Positions 43,478 through 53,005 are shown, counted from the first letter of the stretch. The stretch is 64,000 nucleotides of DNA from Roseovarius salinarum (GCF_002834145.1 NZ_PHNT01000014.1:1-64000), one strand, 5' to 3'. Notes: generated by a model not told the origin, from the letters alone. Translations and numbers: made by a program.

Positions 43478-44539
43478 GTGCAGATCCGGCGGGGAACTGG
43501 CAGGGGTGCCACGGCTTTGCTCGTGGCGCTGGCGTTTCTTGTGGCGGCCTGTGCCCCGCCCCGTATCGCCAAGCTGGCGACGCCCGACCCCGCGGCGCAG
43601 GTGCAGAGCCTGTTCGTGGCCACCGAGCGGCGGCTCGACCAGGTGGGGCGCATATTCGGGCAGGACCGCTCAACGGAAATGCATTACGCGCGCGTGGACG
43701 TCTCGGTGCCGCCCGTGCACGAACCGGGCCGGATCGAATGGCCCGATCGCGGCCAACCCGCTGATCCTGCGCGCCATTTCGCCGTGACCGACTACGTCGT
43801 GCACGACCGGGTCGGCTCGTTCCGGCAGGCCTTGCGCGCCCGCCGCGACGGGACCGAGACGATGGTCTATGTCCACGGCTACAACAACACCCTGTCTGAG
43901 GCGATGTACCGGCTGGCCCAGATCCGCGCGGATTTCGAGCCGCCGATGCCCTCCGTCCTGTTCTCCTGGCCATCGGCGGGCGATCCGCGCGGCTATATCT
44001 ATGATCGTGACAGCGTGCTGTTCGCGCGTGACGACCTCAAGGCGCTGCTGGGCGACCTGACGGCGGGGCAGGGGGAAAAGGTGTTCCTGCTGGCCCACTC
44101 CATGGGGGCGCACCTGGTGATGGAGGTCTTGCGCCAGGCTGCGATCGCCGGTGACCGTCGGCTGCTGAACCGGATCTCGGGCGTGGTGCTGATGTCGCCC
44201 GACATCGATCCCGACCTGTTCCGCCGGCAGGCCGAAGCGATCGGTGACCTGCCCCAGCCGTTCCTGATCTTCATTTCCGAGCGCGACCGGGTTCTCAACC
44301 TTGCCGCGCTGATCACCGGCCGCAAACCTCGGCTTGGCGGCATCACCGACCCGGCGGAGGTCGCGGGGCTGGATGTGCAGGTGGTCGATTTCACCGCGCT
44401 GTCGGAGGATAACGCGGCCAACCACGCGGTGCCCGTGACATCGCCCGCGGCGATCTCGGTGCTGCGGGGCATGATCGAGCAGGCCGCGCGAAACGCCACG
44501 GGCTTCGAGGAGTACATGCTGCTGCCCGCCCAGCCCTGA
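43478..44539 (+). CDS. Alpha/beta-hydrolase lipoprotein (DUF900-like)
   Basis: 353 aa, GTG start. TALLVALAFLVAACAPPRI is a lipoprotein leader (Cys about residue 25). The hydrolase core is intact: YVHGYNNTLSEA, FSWPSAGD, LLAHSMGAHLVMEVL (nucleophile Ser in AHSMG), and a later His near ANHAVPV. Substrate unknown; anchored to membrane by lipid. The zinc-finger gene follows 59 bp later. Confidence 0.82.
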   Translation: MQIRRGTGRGATALLVALAFLVAACAPPRIAKLATPDPAAQVQSLFVATERRLDQVGRIFGQDRSTEMHYARVDVSVPPVHEPGRIEWPDRGQPADPARHFAVTDYVVHDRVGSFRQALRARRDGTETMVYVHGYNNTLSEAMYRLAQIRADFEPPMPSVLFSWPSAGDPRGYIYDRDSVLFARDDLKALLGDLTAGQGEKVFLLAHSMGAHLVMEVLRQAAIAGDRRLLNRISGVVLMSPDIDPDLFRRQAEAIGDLPQPFLIFISERDRVLNLAALITGRKPRLGGITDPAEVAGLDVQVVDFTALSEDNAANHAVPVTSPAAISVLRGMIEQAARNATGFEEYMLLPAQP

Positions 44540-44598
44540 CGCGCCCTTTGACGCCAAGCTGCGCGGCGCGATAGTCTGACCCGCGAAAGGAGACGACC

Positions 44599-44868
44599 AT
44601 GGCCGGCGGATGGGCACGAGACGGTGCCGTGCACGAGCAGATCGAGGCGTCGGTGGAGGACGAGCTCAAGCGCCTGAAGGCGCGGTCCGGGCCACGGGGC
44701 GAAAGCCTGACGCATTGCGCCGAGTGCGAGGAGCCGATCCCCGAGGCGCGGCGGCAGGCGCTGCCCGGCGTGAAACTGTGCATCGAGTGCCAGCAGGAGC
44801 GCGACGGCGCCCGCGGCGCGCGCGGCGGCATCAACCGGCGCGGGTCCAAGGACAGCCAGCTGAAATAG
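44599..44868 (+). CDS. DksA/TraR-type C4 zinc-finger protein
   Basis: 89 aa: LTHCAECEEPIPEARRQALPGVKLCIECQQ holds the C-x2-C...C-x2-C zinc finger of DksA/TraR proteins, but the coiled coil expected for DksA is short. Full-length DksA binds RNA polymerase; such short TraR-like versions may do similarly. Ribosome site AAAGGAGA. Convergent with the amphi-Trp gene (6 bp between stops). Confidence 0.88.
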   Translation: MAGGWARDGAVHEQIEASVEDELKRLKARSGPRGESLTHCAECEEPIPEARRQALPGVKLCIECQQERDGARGARGGINRRGSKDSQLK

Positions 44869-44874
44869 GCGCGC

Positions 44875-45150
44875 CTATCCCAGTTCCAACGAGCTGGCAG
44901 GCGTCGTGCCGTCAAACCATTTCATTTCGACCTCGAGGCTGTGCTGAGTGCCCCGCCGGCGCTTTTCCTCATCCTCGACCTTGATCTCGAGCACCATCTG
45001 CCCGGGCAGATCCAGCGCCATTTCCTCTTCGCCCCGGCGAAGGGTGACCCGGCCGGAGTCCAGCCTGTCCGCGAGATCGCGCAGGAACGCGCCGACCTCC
45101 TGCCGGGATCTGGTTTCCTTGCTGCTGAACAGAACGGTCTCGCGGCCCAT
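44875..45150 (-). CDS. Amphi-Trp domain protein
   Basis: 91 aa: FSSKETRSRQEVGAFLRDLAD then MALDLPGQMVLEIKVEDEEK and VEMKWFDGTTPA. The amphi-Trp domain is a short, mostly beta C-terminal piece of unknown binding role. Strong GGAGGGC ribosome site before MGRETVLF. Sits with a TraR-like finger in a convergent pair; the oligoendopeptidase gene starts on its far side. Confidence 0.8.
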   Translation of the reverse strand: MGRETVLFSSKETRSRQEVGAFLRDLADRLDSGRVTLRRGEEEMALDLPGQMVLEIKVEDEEKRRRGTQHSLEVEMKWFDGTTPASSLELG

Positions 45151-45300
45151 CTTGCCCTCCTCTTCCACGAACGCCCCGAAAGACGGTGCAGGAAACCGGG
45201 CGGCGATGTCGCAACCCGCCCGGCAGTGCGCTCGTCTTCCGATCTGGACGTGGGAAGGCGGGCGCCGCGTTCAAGGTCATGCGGCAAGATGCGGCACGTG

Positions 45301-47121
45301 TCAGCCTTCCATCGCCTCCAGCTCGTCGATCATCCGCGAGATCATCGACAGCCCCTTGTCCCAGAAGGCCGGGTCCGTCGCATCGAGGCCGAAGGGCGCG
45401 AGCAGCTCGGTGTGGTGCTTGGAGCCGCCGGCCTTGAGCATCTCGAAATACTTGTCCTCGAACCCGTCCGTGCCTTCCTCGTAGACAGCGTAGAGCGCGT
45501 TCACCAGCCCGTCACCGAAGGCGTAGGCATAGACGTAGAACGGCGAGTGGACGAAATGCGGGATGTAGGCCCAGAAGGTTTCGTAGCCGTCCATGAACTC
45601 GAACGCCGGCCCGAGGCTTTCGGCCTGCACCGACATCCACAGCGCGTTGATGTCGTCGGGCGTCAGCTCGCCCTCGCGGCGGGCGGCGTGAAGCTTGCAC
45701 TCGAAATCGTAGAAGGCGATCTGGCGGACGACCGTGTTGATCATGTCCTCGACCTTGCCGGCCAGCAGCACCTTGCGTTCGGTTGCCGTCTCGGCATTGT
45801 CGAGCATGCGGCGGAAGGTCAGCATCTCGCCGAAGACGCTGGCGGTCTCGGCCAGCGTCAGCGGCGTGCTCGCCAGGAGTTCGCCCTGATCGGCCGCCAG
45901 CCGCTGGTGCACCCCGTGGCCCAGCTCGTGGGCGAGCGTCATCACGTCGCGCGGCTTGCCGAGGTAGTTGAGCATCACGTAGGGGTGCACGTCGGTCACG
46001 GTGGGATGCGCGAAGGCGCCGGGCGACTTGCCCGGTTTCACACCCGCGTCGATCCAGCCCTTGTCGAAGAAGGGCTCGGCCAGGTCGGCCATGCGCGGAT
46101 CGAAGGCGCGATAGGCCGCGCTCACGGTTTCGCGGGCCGTGTCCCAGTCGACGGTCTTTGGATCCTCGATGGGCAGGGGCGCGTTGCGGTCCCAGACCTG
46201 CATCTTGTCGACGCCCAGCCACTTGCGCTTGAGCTCGTAATAACGGTGGCTCAGCCGCGGGTAGGCGGAGACGACCGCGTCGCGCAGCGCCTCGACGACC
46301 TCGGGCTCGACATCGTTTGCCAGGTGCCGCCCGGTCTGCGGGGTGGGCATGCCGCGCCAGCGGTCGATCACCTCCTTTTCCTTGGCAGAGGTGTTGTGCA
46401 CGCGCGAGAAGGTGCGGATGTTGGCGCCGAAGACCCGCGCCAGTTCGCGCGCCGCGGCCTCGCGCCGGCCGCGGTCCGGGTCGGTCAGCAGGTTGAGGGT
46501 GGATTCAATGCCCATCTCCTCGCCGTCGATGGTGAAGGTCAGCCCGGCGATCGTTTCGTCGAACAGCCGCTCCCAGGCGTCACCGACGACGCCCATGTCG
46601 TGCAGGAACTTCTCCAGCTCGTCGGACAGCTGATAGGGCTTCATCGCGCGGATGCGGCGGATGACCGGCGCGTAGCGGGCCAGTTCCGCGTTCTCGTCGT
46701 ACATGGCCTTCAGCCGCGCCTCGTCGAGGCGGTTGAGCTCGAGCGTGAAGAACACCAGCGGCGTGGTGTATTCGGTGATCTTCTCCTGGCAGTCGGACAG
46801 GAACTTGGCGCGGCCGCCATCGGTGGTGCACTGGTGATAGCGCAGCCCGGCGAACGACATGATCCGCCCCGCGACGGTGCTGATCCTCTCGTCGCGGCGG
46901 ATGCATTCCAGCAGGCCGTCGGCGCCGAGGTCGTCCAGCTTGCCCTCGTAATCGGCGGCGAAATCCGCGCAGGCCTGTTTGAGCCAGTCGAGGTCGCGCT
47001 GAAGCTCCGGCGCGTCCTCGCCCTTGTAAAGATCGCTCAGGTCCCATTCGGGCAGGTTGCCCAGCTCCTCTTGGCCGGCGGTGGCGTTGGCGTCATGGAC
47101 GGGGCGGGGCGTGTGCAACAT
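45301..47121 (-). CDS. M3 family oligoendopeptidase F
   Basis: 606 aa. The zinc motif HELGHGVH (about residues 392-399) and a later Glu (ETASVFGEML) form the gluzincin active site. N-terminal helical domain and the C-terminal clam shape are long enough for an M3 family enzyme. Cleaves short peptides in the cytoplasm. Start MLHTPRPVHDANATAGQ. Upstream of it is the DMT transporter, 153 bp away in the same direction. Confidence 0.93.
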   Translation of the reverse strand: MLHTPRPVHDANATAGQEELGNLPEWDLSDLYKGEDAPELQRDLDWLKQACADFAADYEGKLDDLGADGLLECIRRDERISTVAGRIMSFAGLRYHQCTTDGGRAKFLSDCQEKITEYTTPLVFFTLELNRLDEARLKAMYDENAELARYAPVIRRIRAMKPYQLSDELEKFLHDMGVVGDAWERLFDETIAGLTFTIDGEEMGIESTLNLLTDPDRGRREAAARELARVFGANIRTFSRVHNTSAKEKEVIDRWRGMPTPQTGRHLANDVEPEVVEALRDAVVSAYPRLSHRYYELKRKWLGVDKMQVWDRNAPLPIEDPKTVDWDTARETVSAAYRAFDPRMADLAEPFFDKGWIDAGVKPGKSPGAFAHPTVTDVHPYVMLNYLGKPRDVMTLAHELGHGVHQRLAADQGELLASTPLTLAETASVFGEMLTFRRMLDNAETATERKVLLAGKVEDMINTVVRQIAFYDFECKLHAARREGELTPDDINALWMSVQAESLGPAFEFMDGYETFWAYIPHFVHSPFYVYAYAFGDGLVNALYAVYEEGTDGFEDKYFEMLKAGGSKHHTELLAPFGLDATDPAFWDKGLSMISRMIDELEAMEG

Positions 47122-47274
47122 GGGGTCCTCTCTCGCATTCGGGTCTGCCACAGATAGGTCCGGCGCGGGTGCGGGATCAAGCCCGGAACGTGTCGACCGC
47201 CCGGGATTCGCGGACACGGGCCGGCACGGGCGGACAGCCGGACAGGTGTCGACGCCGGCGGGCCGGCCGCCGCG

Positions 47275-48177
47275 CTAGCGTGGCGTTCCGCGGCGGCGCC
47301 GGGGCAGCGGCCAGACCTCGAGAAGCGCGGCCACCAGCACCAGCGCGCCGCCGGCGATCTCGGCCCGCCCCATCTGCTCGTCCGCCAGCCATGCCGCCGA
47401 GGCCGCGCCGACGAGAACCTCGGTCATCAGCAGGATGCCCACGCGCGCGGGTTCCAGCCGCGCGGTGGCCCACATCAACCCGGCCATCGACAGCCCCCAC
47501 CACAGCCCGCCGGCGGCCAGCGCCCATCCGGCGCCAGCCCACAGCCCGGCCGGGTCCGGCCCGGCCGGCAGCGGCGCGAACAGCGGCACCAGCGCGGCCG
47601 CGCCCACGCAGGCGCCTGCCGCGAAGACGAAGGCGGCTTCGCCCGGCCCCAGCGGGGCCTTGGTGCGGATGCCCGTCGTGGCGACCGACCACAGCAACCC
47701 CGACAGCAGCGCCAGCCATTCGCCGGCGCCGCGGGGCAACGGCACGCCACCATCCGCACCCAGCATCACCGCCAGTCCGGCCATCCCCACCGCGATCGCC
47801 GCCAGCCGCAGCGGTGCGGCCGGCCAGCCCATCACGACCCGGCCGATCAGCGTGCTCCAGACGGGCGTGAGAAAGAACAGCAGGATCACGATCGCCACCC
47901 GCCCGTGGACGAAGGCGACCGAGTAAAGCACGAAGGCCGCCCCGCCGAGGGCGACCGCGGCCACGGCCATCCGGTCGGCCGCGGCAAGTTGCCGGCGCCG
48001 CGCCGCGGCCACGGGCGCCAGCAGCAACGCCGCGGCGGCGACGATGGCCAGCGTGCCCCAGGCGCCCGGCAGCGCGGTTTCCGCCAGCCGGCGCACCGGG
48101 ATCCAGTAGAGCCCCCAGAGCGCGCCGGTGCCCAGCACGACGAGCGAGGCGGCAAGGCTCGTGCGGTTCGTCTGCAT
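47275..48177 (-). CDS. DMT (EamA) family permease
   Basis: 300 aa with about ten TM segments and two EamA repeats: TGALWGLYWIPVRRL ... VILLFFLTPVWSTLIGRVV in the first, VFAAGACVGAAALVPLF ... TARLEPARVGILLMTEVLVG in the second. Exports or imports amino acids or other metabolites; substrate unknown. Start MQTNRTSLAASLVVLG. In line with the DNA ligase gene, 42 bp behind it. Confidence 0.9.
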   Translation of the reverse strand: MQTNRTSLAASLVVLGTGALWGLYWIPVRRLAETALPGAWGTLAIVAAAALLLAPVAAARRRQLAAADRMAVAAVALGGAAFVLYSVAFVHGRVAIVILLFFLTPVWSTLIGRVVMGWPAAPLRLAAIAVGMAGLAVMLGADGGVPLPRGAGEWLALLSGLLWSVATTGIRTKAPLGPGEAAFVFAAGACVGAAALVPLFAPLPAGPDPAGLWAGAGWALAAGGLWWGLSMAGLMWATARLEPARVGILLMTEVLVGAASAAWLADEQMGRAEIAGGALVLVAALLEVWPLPRRRRGTPR

Positions 48178-48219
48178 GGGGCCCGGATACCCGCCTTCGT
48201 GCGGCTTGGCAAAGCCCGC

Positions 48220-49815
48220 TCAGCCGTAGGCGGCCAGCATCTCGTGCAGGTGCTCCAGCGTGTCGGCCTCGGCCGCGCCCTTGTCGTGGCGCCAGCGGCT
48301 CATCCGGGGAAAGCGCAGGGCCACGCCCGACTTGTGGCGGCGGCTTTCCTGGATACCCTCGAAGGCGATCTCGAAGACATGCGCGGGGCGCACCTGTCGC
48401 ACGGGGCCGAAGCGCTGCACGGTGTTGCGCCGCACCCACTGCGTGATCTCGCGGAACTCGGCGTCGGTCAGCCCGGAATAGGCCTTGGTGAAGGGCACGA
48501 GGTCATCGCCCGCGCGCACCGCGAAGGTGAAATCGGTGAACAGGTTGGCGCGGCGCCCGTGGCCCTGCTGGGCATAGATCAGCACCGCGTCGATCGTCAG
48601 CGGGTCGAGCTTCCATTTCCACCAGTCGCCTTTCCTGCGCCCGGCGTGGTAGGGGCTGTCGGCGCGCTTGAGCATCAGCCCCTCGGCCCGGCGCGCGCGG
48701 GCCGTGCCGCGCAGCGCGGCCAGATCCGCCCAGCTGTCGAAGGGTACCAACGGCGAGGGCCGCAGGGCCGCGTTTTCAGGCACCCGCGCCAGCACCTCGT
48801 CCAGCGCGGCCCGGCGTTCGGCTAGGGGCCGCGCGCGGATGTCGCGCCCCCCGAGTTCCAGCAGGTCGTAGGCCAGCAGGACCGCCGGCGCCTCGGCCAG
48901 CAGCGAACGGGGCACATGCTTGCGCCCGATGCGCTTTTGCAACGCGGCGAACGGCAGCGGCCCGTCGCCGGACCACGCCAGCACCTCGCCGTCGATGACC
49001 GTGCCATCGGGCAGCCAGTCCGCGGCGCCGGCGAACTCGGGGAAGCGGTCGGTCATCAGCTCCTCGCCGCGCGACCACAGGTGGTGCGCGCCGGCGCGGG
49101 CGATGAGTTGGCCGCGGATGCCGTCCCACTTCCACTCCGCGCGCCAGTCGTGCGGGGCGCCGAGGGCCTCCGGGCCCGTCTCGTCCAGCCCGTGGGCCAG
49201 GCAGAACGGGTAGGGGCGCGCGGTGTCGGCGACAGGGTCGTCGGCCTCGATCAGCGTGTGCCAGGTCGTGCTGTCCGGTGTCCAGTCGCCCATCAGGCGG
49301 TGGGCCAGCTCCGCCTCTTCGCGGCCGGTGGCCTGCGCCAGCGCGCGGGTCATCAGCTTGCGGCTGACGCCCACGCGGAAGCCGCCCGTGATCAGCTTGT
49401 TGAACACCAGCCGCTCCACGGGCGGCATCCGGTCCCAGGCATCGAGTACCGCCGCCTTGCGCGCGGCCTCGTCGGCGTCGTCGAGCGCGCGCAGCCGCCC
49501 GATCCAGGTGCTCAGCCCGTCGTCGTGCGACCGTGTCGGCGCGGGCAGCACCAGCGCGATGGTCTCGGCCAGGTCGCCCACGATCGGATAGCTTTCCTCG
49601 AACAGCCATAGTGGAATGCCCGCCCGCTCGGCCGCCCATTCGCGCAGGCGGGAGGTGGTGATCGCCCGGCGCGGCCGGCGGCCCGAGAACAGCGCGACGG
49701 TCCAGACCCGGTCCTCGGGCGGGGCCGCGCGGAAGTATTCCGCCAGCGCCTCGACCTTGGCGTTTGTCCGCGTCGTCTGGTCGACCGCGGTGAAGAGCCG
49801 TGCCAGTTGCCGCAT
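48220..49815 (-). CDS. ATP-dependent DNA ligase (accessory)
   Basis: 531 aa. The adenylation motif EWKWDGIRGQ (about residue 230, catalytic Lys in KWDGIRG) and the other motifs (IDGEVLAW, LLAYDLLELGG, EGLMLKRADSPY, WWKWK) are present, with an N-terminal DNA-binding domain (KLITGGFRVGVSRK) and an OB-fold. Works in accessory repair of nicks or breaks. Its partner exonuclease is two genes away; no ligase-associated helicase or phosphoesterase is in the window. Confidence 0.93.
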   Translation of the reverse strand: MRQLARLFTAVDQTTRTNAKVEALAEYFRAAPPEDRVWTVALFSGRRPRRAITTSRLREWAAERAGIPLWLFEESYPIVGDLAETIALVLPAPTRSHDDGLSTWIGRLRALDDADEAARKAAVLDAWDRMPPVERLVFNKLITGGFRVGVSRKLMTRALAQATGREEAELAHRLMGDWTPDSTTWHTLIEADDPVADTARPYPFCLAHGLDETGPEALGAPHDWRAEWKWDGIRGQLIARAGAHHLWSRGEELMTDRFPEFAGAADWLPDGTVIDGEVLAWSGDGPLPFAALQKRIGRKHVPRSLLAEAPAVLLAYDLLELGGRDIRARPLAERRAALDEVLARVPENAALRPSPLVPFDSWADLAALRGTARARRAEGLMLKRADSPYHAGRRKGDWWKWKLDPLTIDAVLIYAQQGHGRRANLFTDFTFAVRAGDDLVPFTKAYSGLTDAEFREITQWVRRNTVQRFGPVRQVRPAHVFEIAFEGIQESRRHKSGVALRFPRMSRWRHDKGAAEADTLEHLHEMLAAYG

Positions 49816-49879
49816 CGCGCCACCCGCTGCGCCGCCCTGCGCGGCGACGCGGCAAAGGATGGCGCGCCGCGCCGCGCGG

Positions 49880-50884
49880 TCAAGCGGGCGCGGGGCCCGG
49901 TTCGCCGGCCGCGTCGTCGCTGCCGAAGGTCAGGTAGGCTTGCAGCTCCTGCCGGATCTCGGGGGCGAGTTCGTCGGAATGCAGGACGCGTGCGTAGAAC
50001 AGCGTGAAATAGATCACCTTGACCGCCGTGACGACGCGCTTGAACGCCGACGACACCAGCTTGCCGAGGAAGATGCACACGAAGATCGGCAGCCAGTTGA
50101 ACACCGTGTCCGCCGACCAGGGCAGGTAGCCGAAGGCCTCCGGCGGCAGCAGCTCGCCCAGTTCGCCGCCTTCGAAGGCGGCGGGCATGATCCCGCTGGC
50201 CCATGTGCCCAGCGCCACGCCGGCGAGGATCAGCAGGAAATAGAGCGGCGCCATGATTGTGGCCACCACGCGGCCCATGACGTCGATGCCGAAGACGCCC
50301 ACCAGCGTCTCGGGCACGTTCTCGCGCGCGGCGCGCAGCTTGCCCATGCCGTCGCGGAACCCCACGCCGTCCACCGCGAAGGCGGGCAGCAGGAAATGGT
50401 TGACCAGGTCCCAGCCCTCGGTCATCGCGCCGAGGATCAGGTTGGTCAGGAACCCGTTGTTTTCCGAGTTGCTGCGCCGCCAGGCGATCCAGGCCGCCGC
50501 CATGTCCAGAAGCGCCAGGATGCGGATCTGCCCGCCCAGCTCACCGGCGCGCGCGGTTGCCTCGGGAAAGCTGCGGTCGCGGCCCGAGGCGGTCTCGAAC
50601 ACCAGCCAGCTCAGCGCCAGTTCCTGCCTGTTGAAATAGAAGAAGTGGTAGATGCCCACGCCCGCCCAGAGCAGCAGCAGGATGGTGCCGGTGCCGTTCG
50701 CCTCGACGACGTAGGCCGCGATCATGGCGAAGAAGAGCGTCACCAGGATCACCGAGAAGACGACCGTGCGGATCACGGGGGCGACGATGTCGAAATCGCG
50801 GCCCACGATGGTGACCGTGTGCTTGAGCAGATAGCCCATCTGCGAGAATCGCTCGCTCAGGCCCGGCTTGCGGAAACGTGTCAT
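49880..50884 (-). CDS. Membrane protein of unknown function, between ligase and exonuclease
   Basis: 334 aa from MTRFRKPGLSERFSQ, ribosome site AAGGGAC. About five TM spans (VVFSVILVTLFFAMIAAYVV, ILLLLWAGVGIYHFFYF, IMAPLYFLLILAGVALGTW, VFNWLPIFVCIFLGKLV, VIYFTLFYARVL) with a cytoplasmic middle. It is not a standard part of ligase operons. No family recognised; may be cotranscribed with the exonuclease (70 bp) and ligase (64 bp). Confidence 0.65.
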   Translation of the reverse strand: MTRFRKPGLSERFSQMGYLLKHTVTIVGRDFDIVAPVIRTVVFSVILVTLFFAMIAAYVVEANGTGTILLLLWAGVGIYHFFYFNRQELALSWLVFETASGRDRSFPEATARAGELGGQIRILALLDMAAAWIAWRRSNSENNGFLTNLILGAMTEGWDLVNHFLLPAFAVDGVGFRDGMGKLRAARENVPETLVGVFGIDVMGRVVATIMAPLYFLLILAGVALGTWASGIMPAAFEGGELGELLPPEAFGYLPWSADTVFNWLPIFVCIFLGKLVSSAFKRVVTAVKVIYFTLFYARVLHSDELAPEIRQELQAYLTFGSDDAAGEPGPAPA

Positions 50885-50954
50885 CGCTGTCCCTTTCTTC
50901 CTGTCGGCCCCTGCGGCCCGTCGCCGCGGAGCCTCGCCGGAAAGGGGCGTCGGA

Positions 50955-51974
50955 TCAAGGGGGGGCTGACCCGGCCGGCGGCGCGCCTTCATCGAGCGTC
51001 TCGCCGGTGAACTCGGTGGGCACGATGCGGGCGTCGTATCCCCGGCTCGTCAGCCAGCGCGCGAAGATCTCGGTATAGCCGTGCGTGACATGCACCGATT
51101 GCGCGCCGGTTTCGGCGATGGCGCGGTTCAGGCCGGCCCAGTCGGCATGGTCCGAGATCACGAATCCTCGGTCGACCCCGCGGCGGCGCCGGACCCCGCG
51201 CAGGCACATCCAGCCGCTGGCGACCCCGGTCGAGGCGGGGCGGAACCGGCGCGCCCAGCCGGTCGAGAAGGCGCCGGGCGGCGCCAGGACCAGCGCGCCG
51301 GGATGGTCCTGGCGCCGCGTGCCGGGGGTGACGGGCACGGTGTCGGGCAGGGCCAGGCCCTGCGCGCGAAGCACGGCGTTGGTATTCTCGACCGCGCCGT
51401 GGGTCAGGACGGGGCCGATCGACGTGTCCAGCAGCGACAACACCCGCTGCGCCTTGCCCAGCGCGTAGGCACCCAGAAGGCTGAACCGGCCCGCGGCGGC
51501 GTTGGCGGCCCACCACGCGTTGATCTCGGCCGCGACCCCGGCCTGCGGCGGCCAGTCGAAGACGGGCAGGCCGAAGGTGCATTCGCTCACGAAGTGGTGG
51601 CAGCGCAGCGGCTCGAACGGCGCAGACAGCGCGTCGGCCTCGAGCTTGTAGTCGCCGGAGACGACCCAGACCTCGCCACCGACCTCAACCCGCACCTGCG
51701 CCGAGCCGGGCACGTGCCCGGCGGGGTGCAGCGACACGCGCGCCCCGCCGATCCGGCGGACCTCGCCGTAGGCCACAGTGTCGAGCGTTATCTCGCCCAG
51801 CCGGTGGCGCATCACCGGCGCGGCATCATCGGTCGCCAGGTAACGCGCGTGCCCCGGGCGGGCGTGGTCGGCATGCCCGTGAGTGATGACGGCGCGGTCC
51901 ACCGGCTGCCAGGGGTCGACGAAGAAGTCGCCCGCCGGGCAGTAGATGCCGCGCTGCGTGAACTCCAGTACCAT
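50955..51974 (-). CDS. Ligase-associated MBL-fold DNA exonuclease
   Basis: 339 aa from ATG 51974 (MVLEFTQRGIYCPAGDFFVD, the family start; a GTG nine bases upstream is possible). The MBL motif HGHADHARPGHARY (about residues 34-47), DYKLEAD, and SDHADW give the metal site. The family, related to mRNA 3'-end factors, degrades DNA ends for the accessory ligase. Divergent from the FAH gene. Confidence 0.9.
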   Translation of the reverse strand: MVLEFTQRGIYCPAGDFFVDPWQPVDRAVITHGHADHARPGHARYLATDDAAPVMRHRLGEITLDTVAYGEVRRIGGARVSLHPAGHVPGSAQVRVEVGGEVWVVSGDYKLEADALSAPFEPLRCHHFVSECTFGLPVFDWPPQAGVAAEINAWWAANAAAGRFSLLGAYALGKAQRVLSLLDTSIGPVLTHGAVENTNAVLRAQGLALPDTVPVTPGTRRQDHPGALVLAPPGAFSTGWARRFRPASTGVASGWMCLRGVRRRRGVDRGFVISDHADWAGLNRAIAETGAQSVHVTHGYTEIFARWLTSRGYDARIVPTEFTGETLDEGAPPAGSAPP

Positions 51975-52076
51975 GCGTGCCACGATAGCCCGCCGCGGCC
52001 CGCCCGCCAGCCCCTTGCGGGCCGGCCCCGCGCGGCTATGCTGCGCAGCCGCAGGTCAGGACAAAGGGGACGGGCG

Positions 52077-52907
52077 ATGAGATTTGCGAGATACGGGATG
52101 CCGGGGCAGGAGACGCCGGCGGTGCTGGACACGGCAGGCCGGCTGCGCGACCTGTCGGGCGTTGTGGACGACCTTGCCGGCCCGGTGCTGGGCGACCTGC
52201 CGCGCATCGACCCCGAAACGCTGCCCGAGGTGGCCGGCACGCCGCGCCTCGGCCCGCCGGTGGCCGGCGTGGGCAAGTTCATCGGCATCGGGTTGAACTA
52301 TTCCGACCACGCGGCCGAAGCGGGGCTGGAACCGCCCGCCGAGCCGATCGTCTTCATGAAGGCGACCTCGTCGATCGTGGGGCCGGACGACGACGTGCTG
52401 CTGCCGCGCGGGTCGGAGAAATCCGACTGGGAGGTCGAGCTTGGCGTGGTGATCGGCCGCCACGCCAAGCACGTGCCGCAAGAGCGTGCGCTGGATCACG
52501 TGGCGGGGTACTGCATCGTCAACGACGTCTCCGAGCGCGCGCTGCAGGGCGAGGGCACCGGGCAGTGGACCAAGGGCAAGAGCTGCGACACATTCGGGCC
52601 GACGGGGCCGTGGCTGGTCACGCCCGATCAGGTCGGCGACCCGCAGGCGCTGGACCTCGCGCTCGATCTCAACGGCGAACGGATGCAGACCGGCAACAGC
52701 GCCGCGATGATCTTTTCCGTGGCGCGGATCGTTGCCTACCTGAGCAGGATGATGAGCCTGCACCCCGGCGACGTGATCGCGACCGGCACGCCGCCTGGCG
52801 TGGGCATGGGCCGCAGGCCACGGCGTTTCCTGAAGGAGGGTGACGAGATGCGGCTGAGCATCTCGGGTCTGGGCGAGCAGTGCCAGAGGGTCGGCCGCGA
52901 ACCCTGA
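52077..52907 (+). CDS. Fumarylacetoacetate hydrolase family protein
   Basis: 276 aa. The FAH domain holds GLNYSDHAAEAGLEPP, the metal-binding EVELGVVIGR, and DTFGPTGPWLVT. It resembles 2,4-diketo-3-deoxy-L-fuconate hydrolases and ureidoglycolate lyases. ATG at 52077 follows AAAGGGGAC. Downstream lies a GGGGGGCC/GGCCCCCC palindrome and the second copy of the 21-bp motif. Substrate unresolved. Confidence 0.88.
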   Translation: MRFARYGMPGQETPAVLDTAGRLRDLSGVVDDLAGPVLGDLPRIDPETLPEVAGTPRLGPPVAGVGKFIGIGLNYSDHAAEAGLEPPAEPIVFMKATSSIVGPDDDVLLPRGSEKSDWEVELGVVIGRHAKHVPQERALDHVAGYCIVNDVSERALQGEGTGQWTKGKSCDTFGPTGPWLVTPDQVGDPQALDLALDLNGERMQTGNSAAMIFSVARIVAYLSRMMSLHPGDVIATGTPPGVGMGRRPRRFLKEGDEMRLSISGLGEQCQRVGREP

Positions 52908-52951
52908 GCGGCCGTGCGGAGCGCCTGGCGGCGCGCACGATCCGTCGAACG

Positions 52952-52967
52952 GGGGGGCCGGCCCCCC
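52952..52967. terminator. GC palindrome between convergent genes
   Basis: GGGGGGCCGGCCCCCC is a perfect palindrome that folds as GGGGGG/CCCCCC with a CCGG loop. Forty-four bases past the FAH stop and 38 bp before the lysophospholipase stop. No T-tract; may act as a hairpin terminator or merely be high-GC spacer. Confidence 0.4.
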
Positions 52968-52979
52968 GAACCCCCCCCG

Positions 52980-53000
52980 GAGTATTTCGGGCAAGATGAA
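52980..53000 (+). repeat. 21-bp intergenic motif, copy 2
   Basis: GAGTATTTCGGGCAAGATGA(A) directly follows a run of C after the palindrome at 52952-52967 and matches the copy at 10239-10259 in 19 of 21 positions, both in + orientation. Here the 6 bp before the convergent stop codon of the hydrolase, outside any gene. Confidence 0.6.
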
Positions 53001-53005
53001 ACGTG

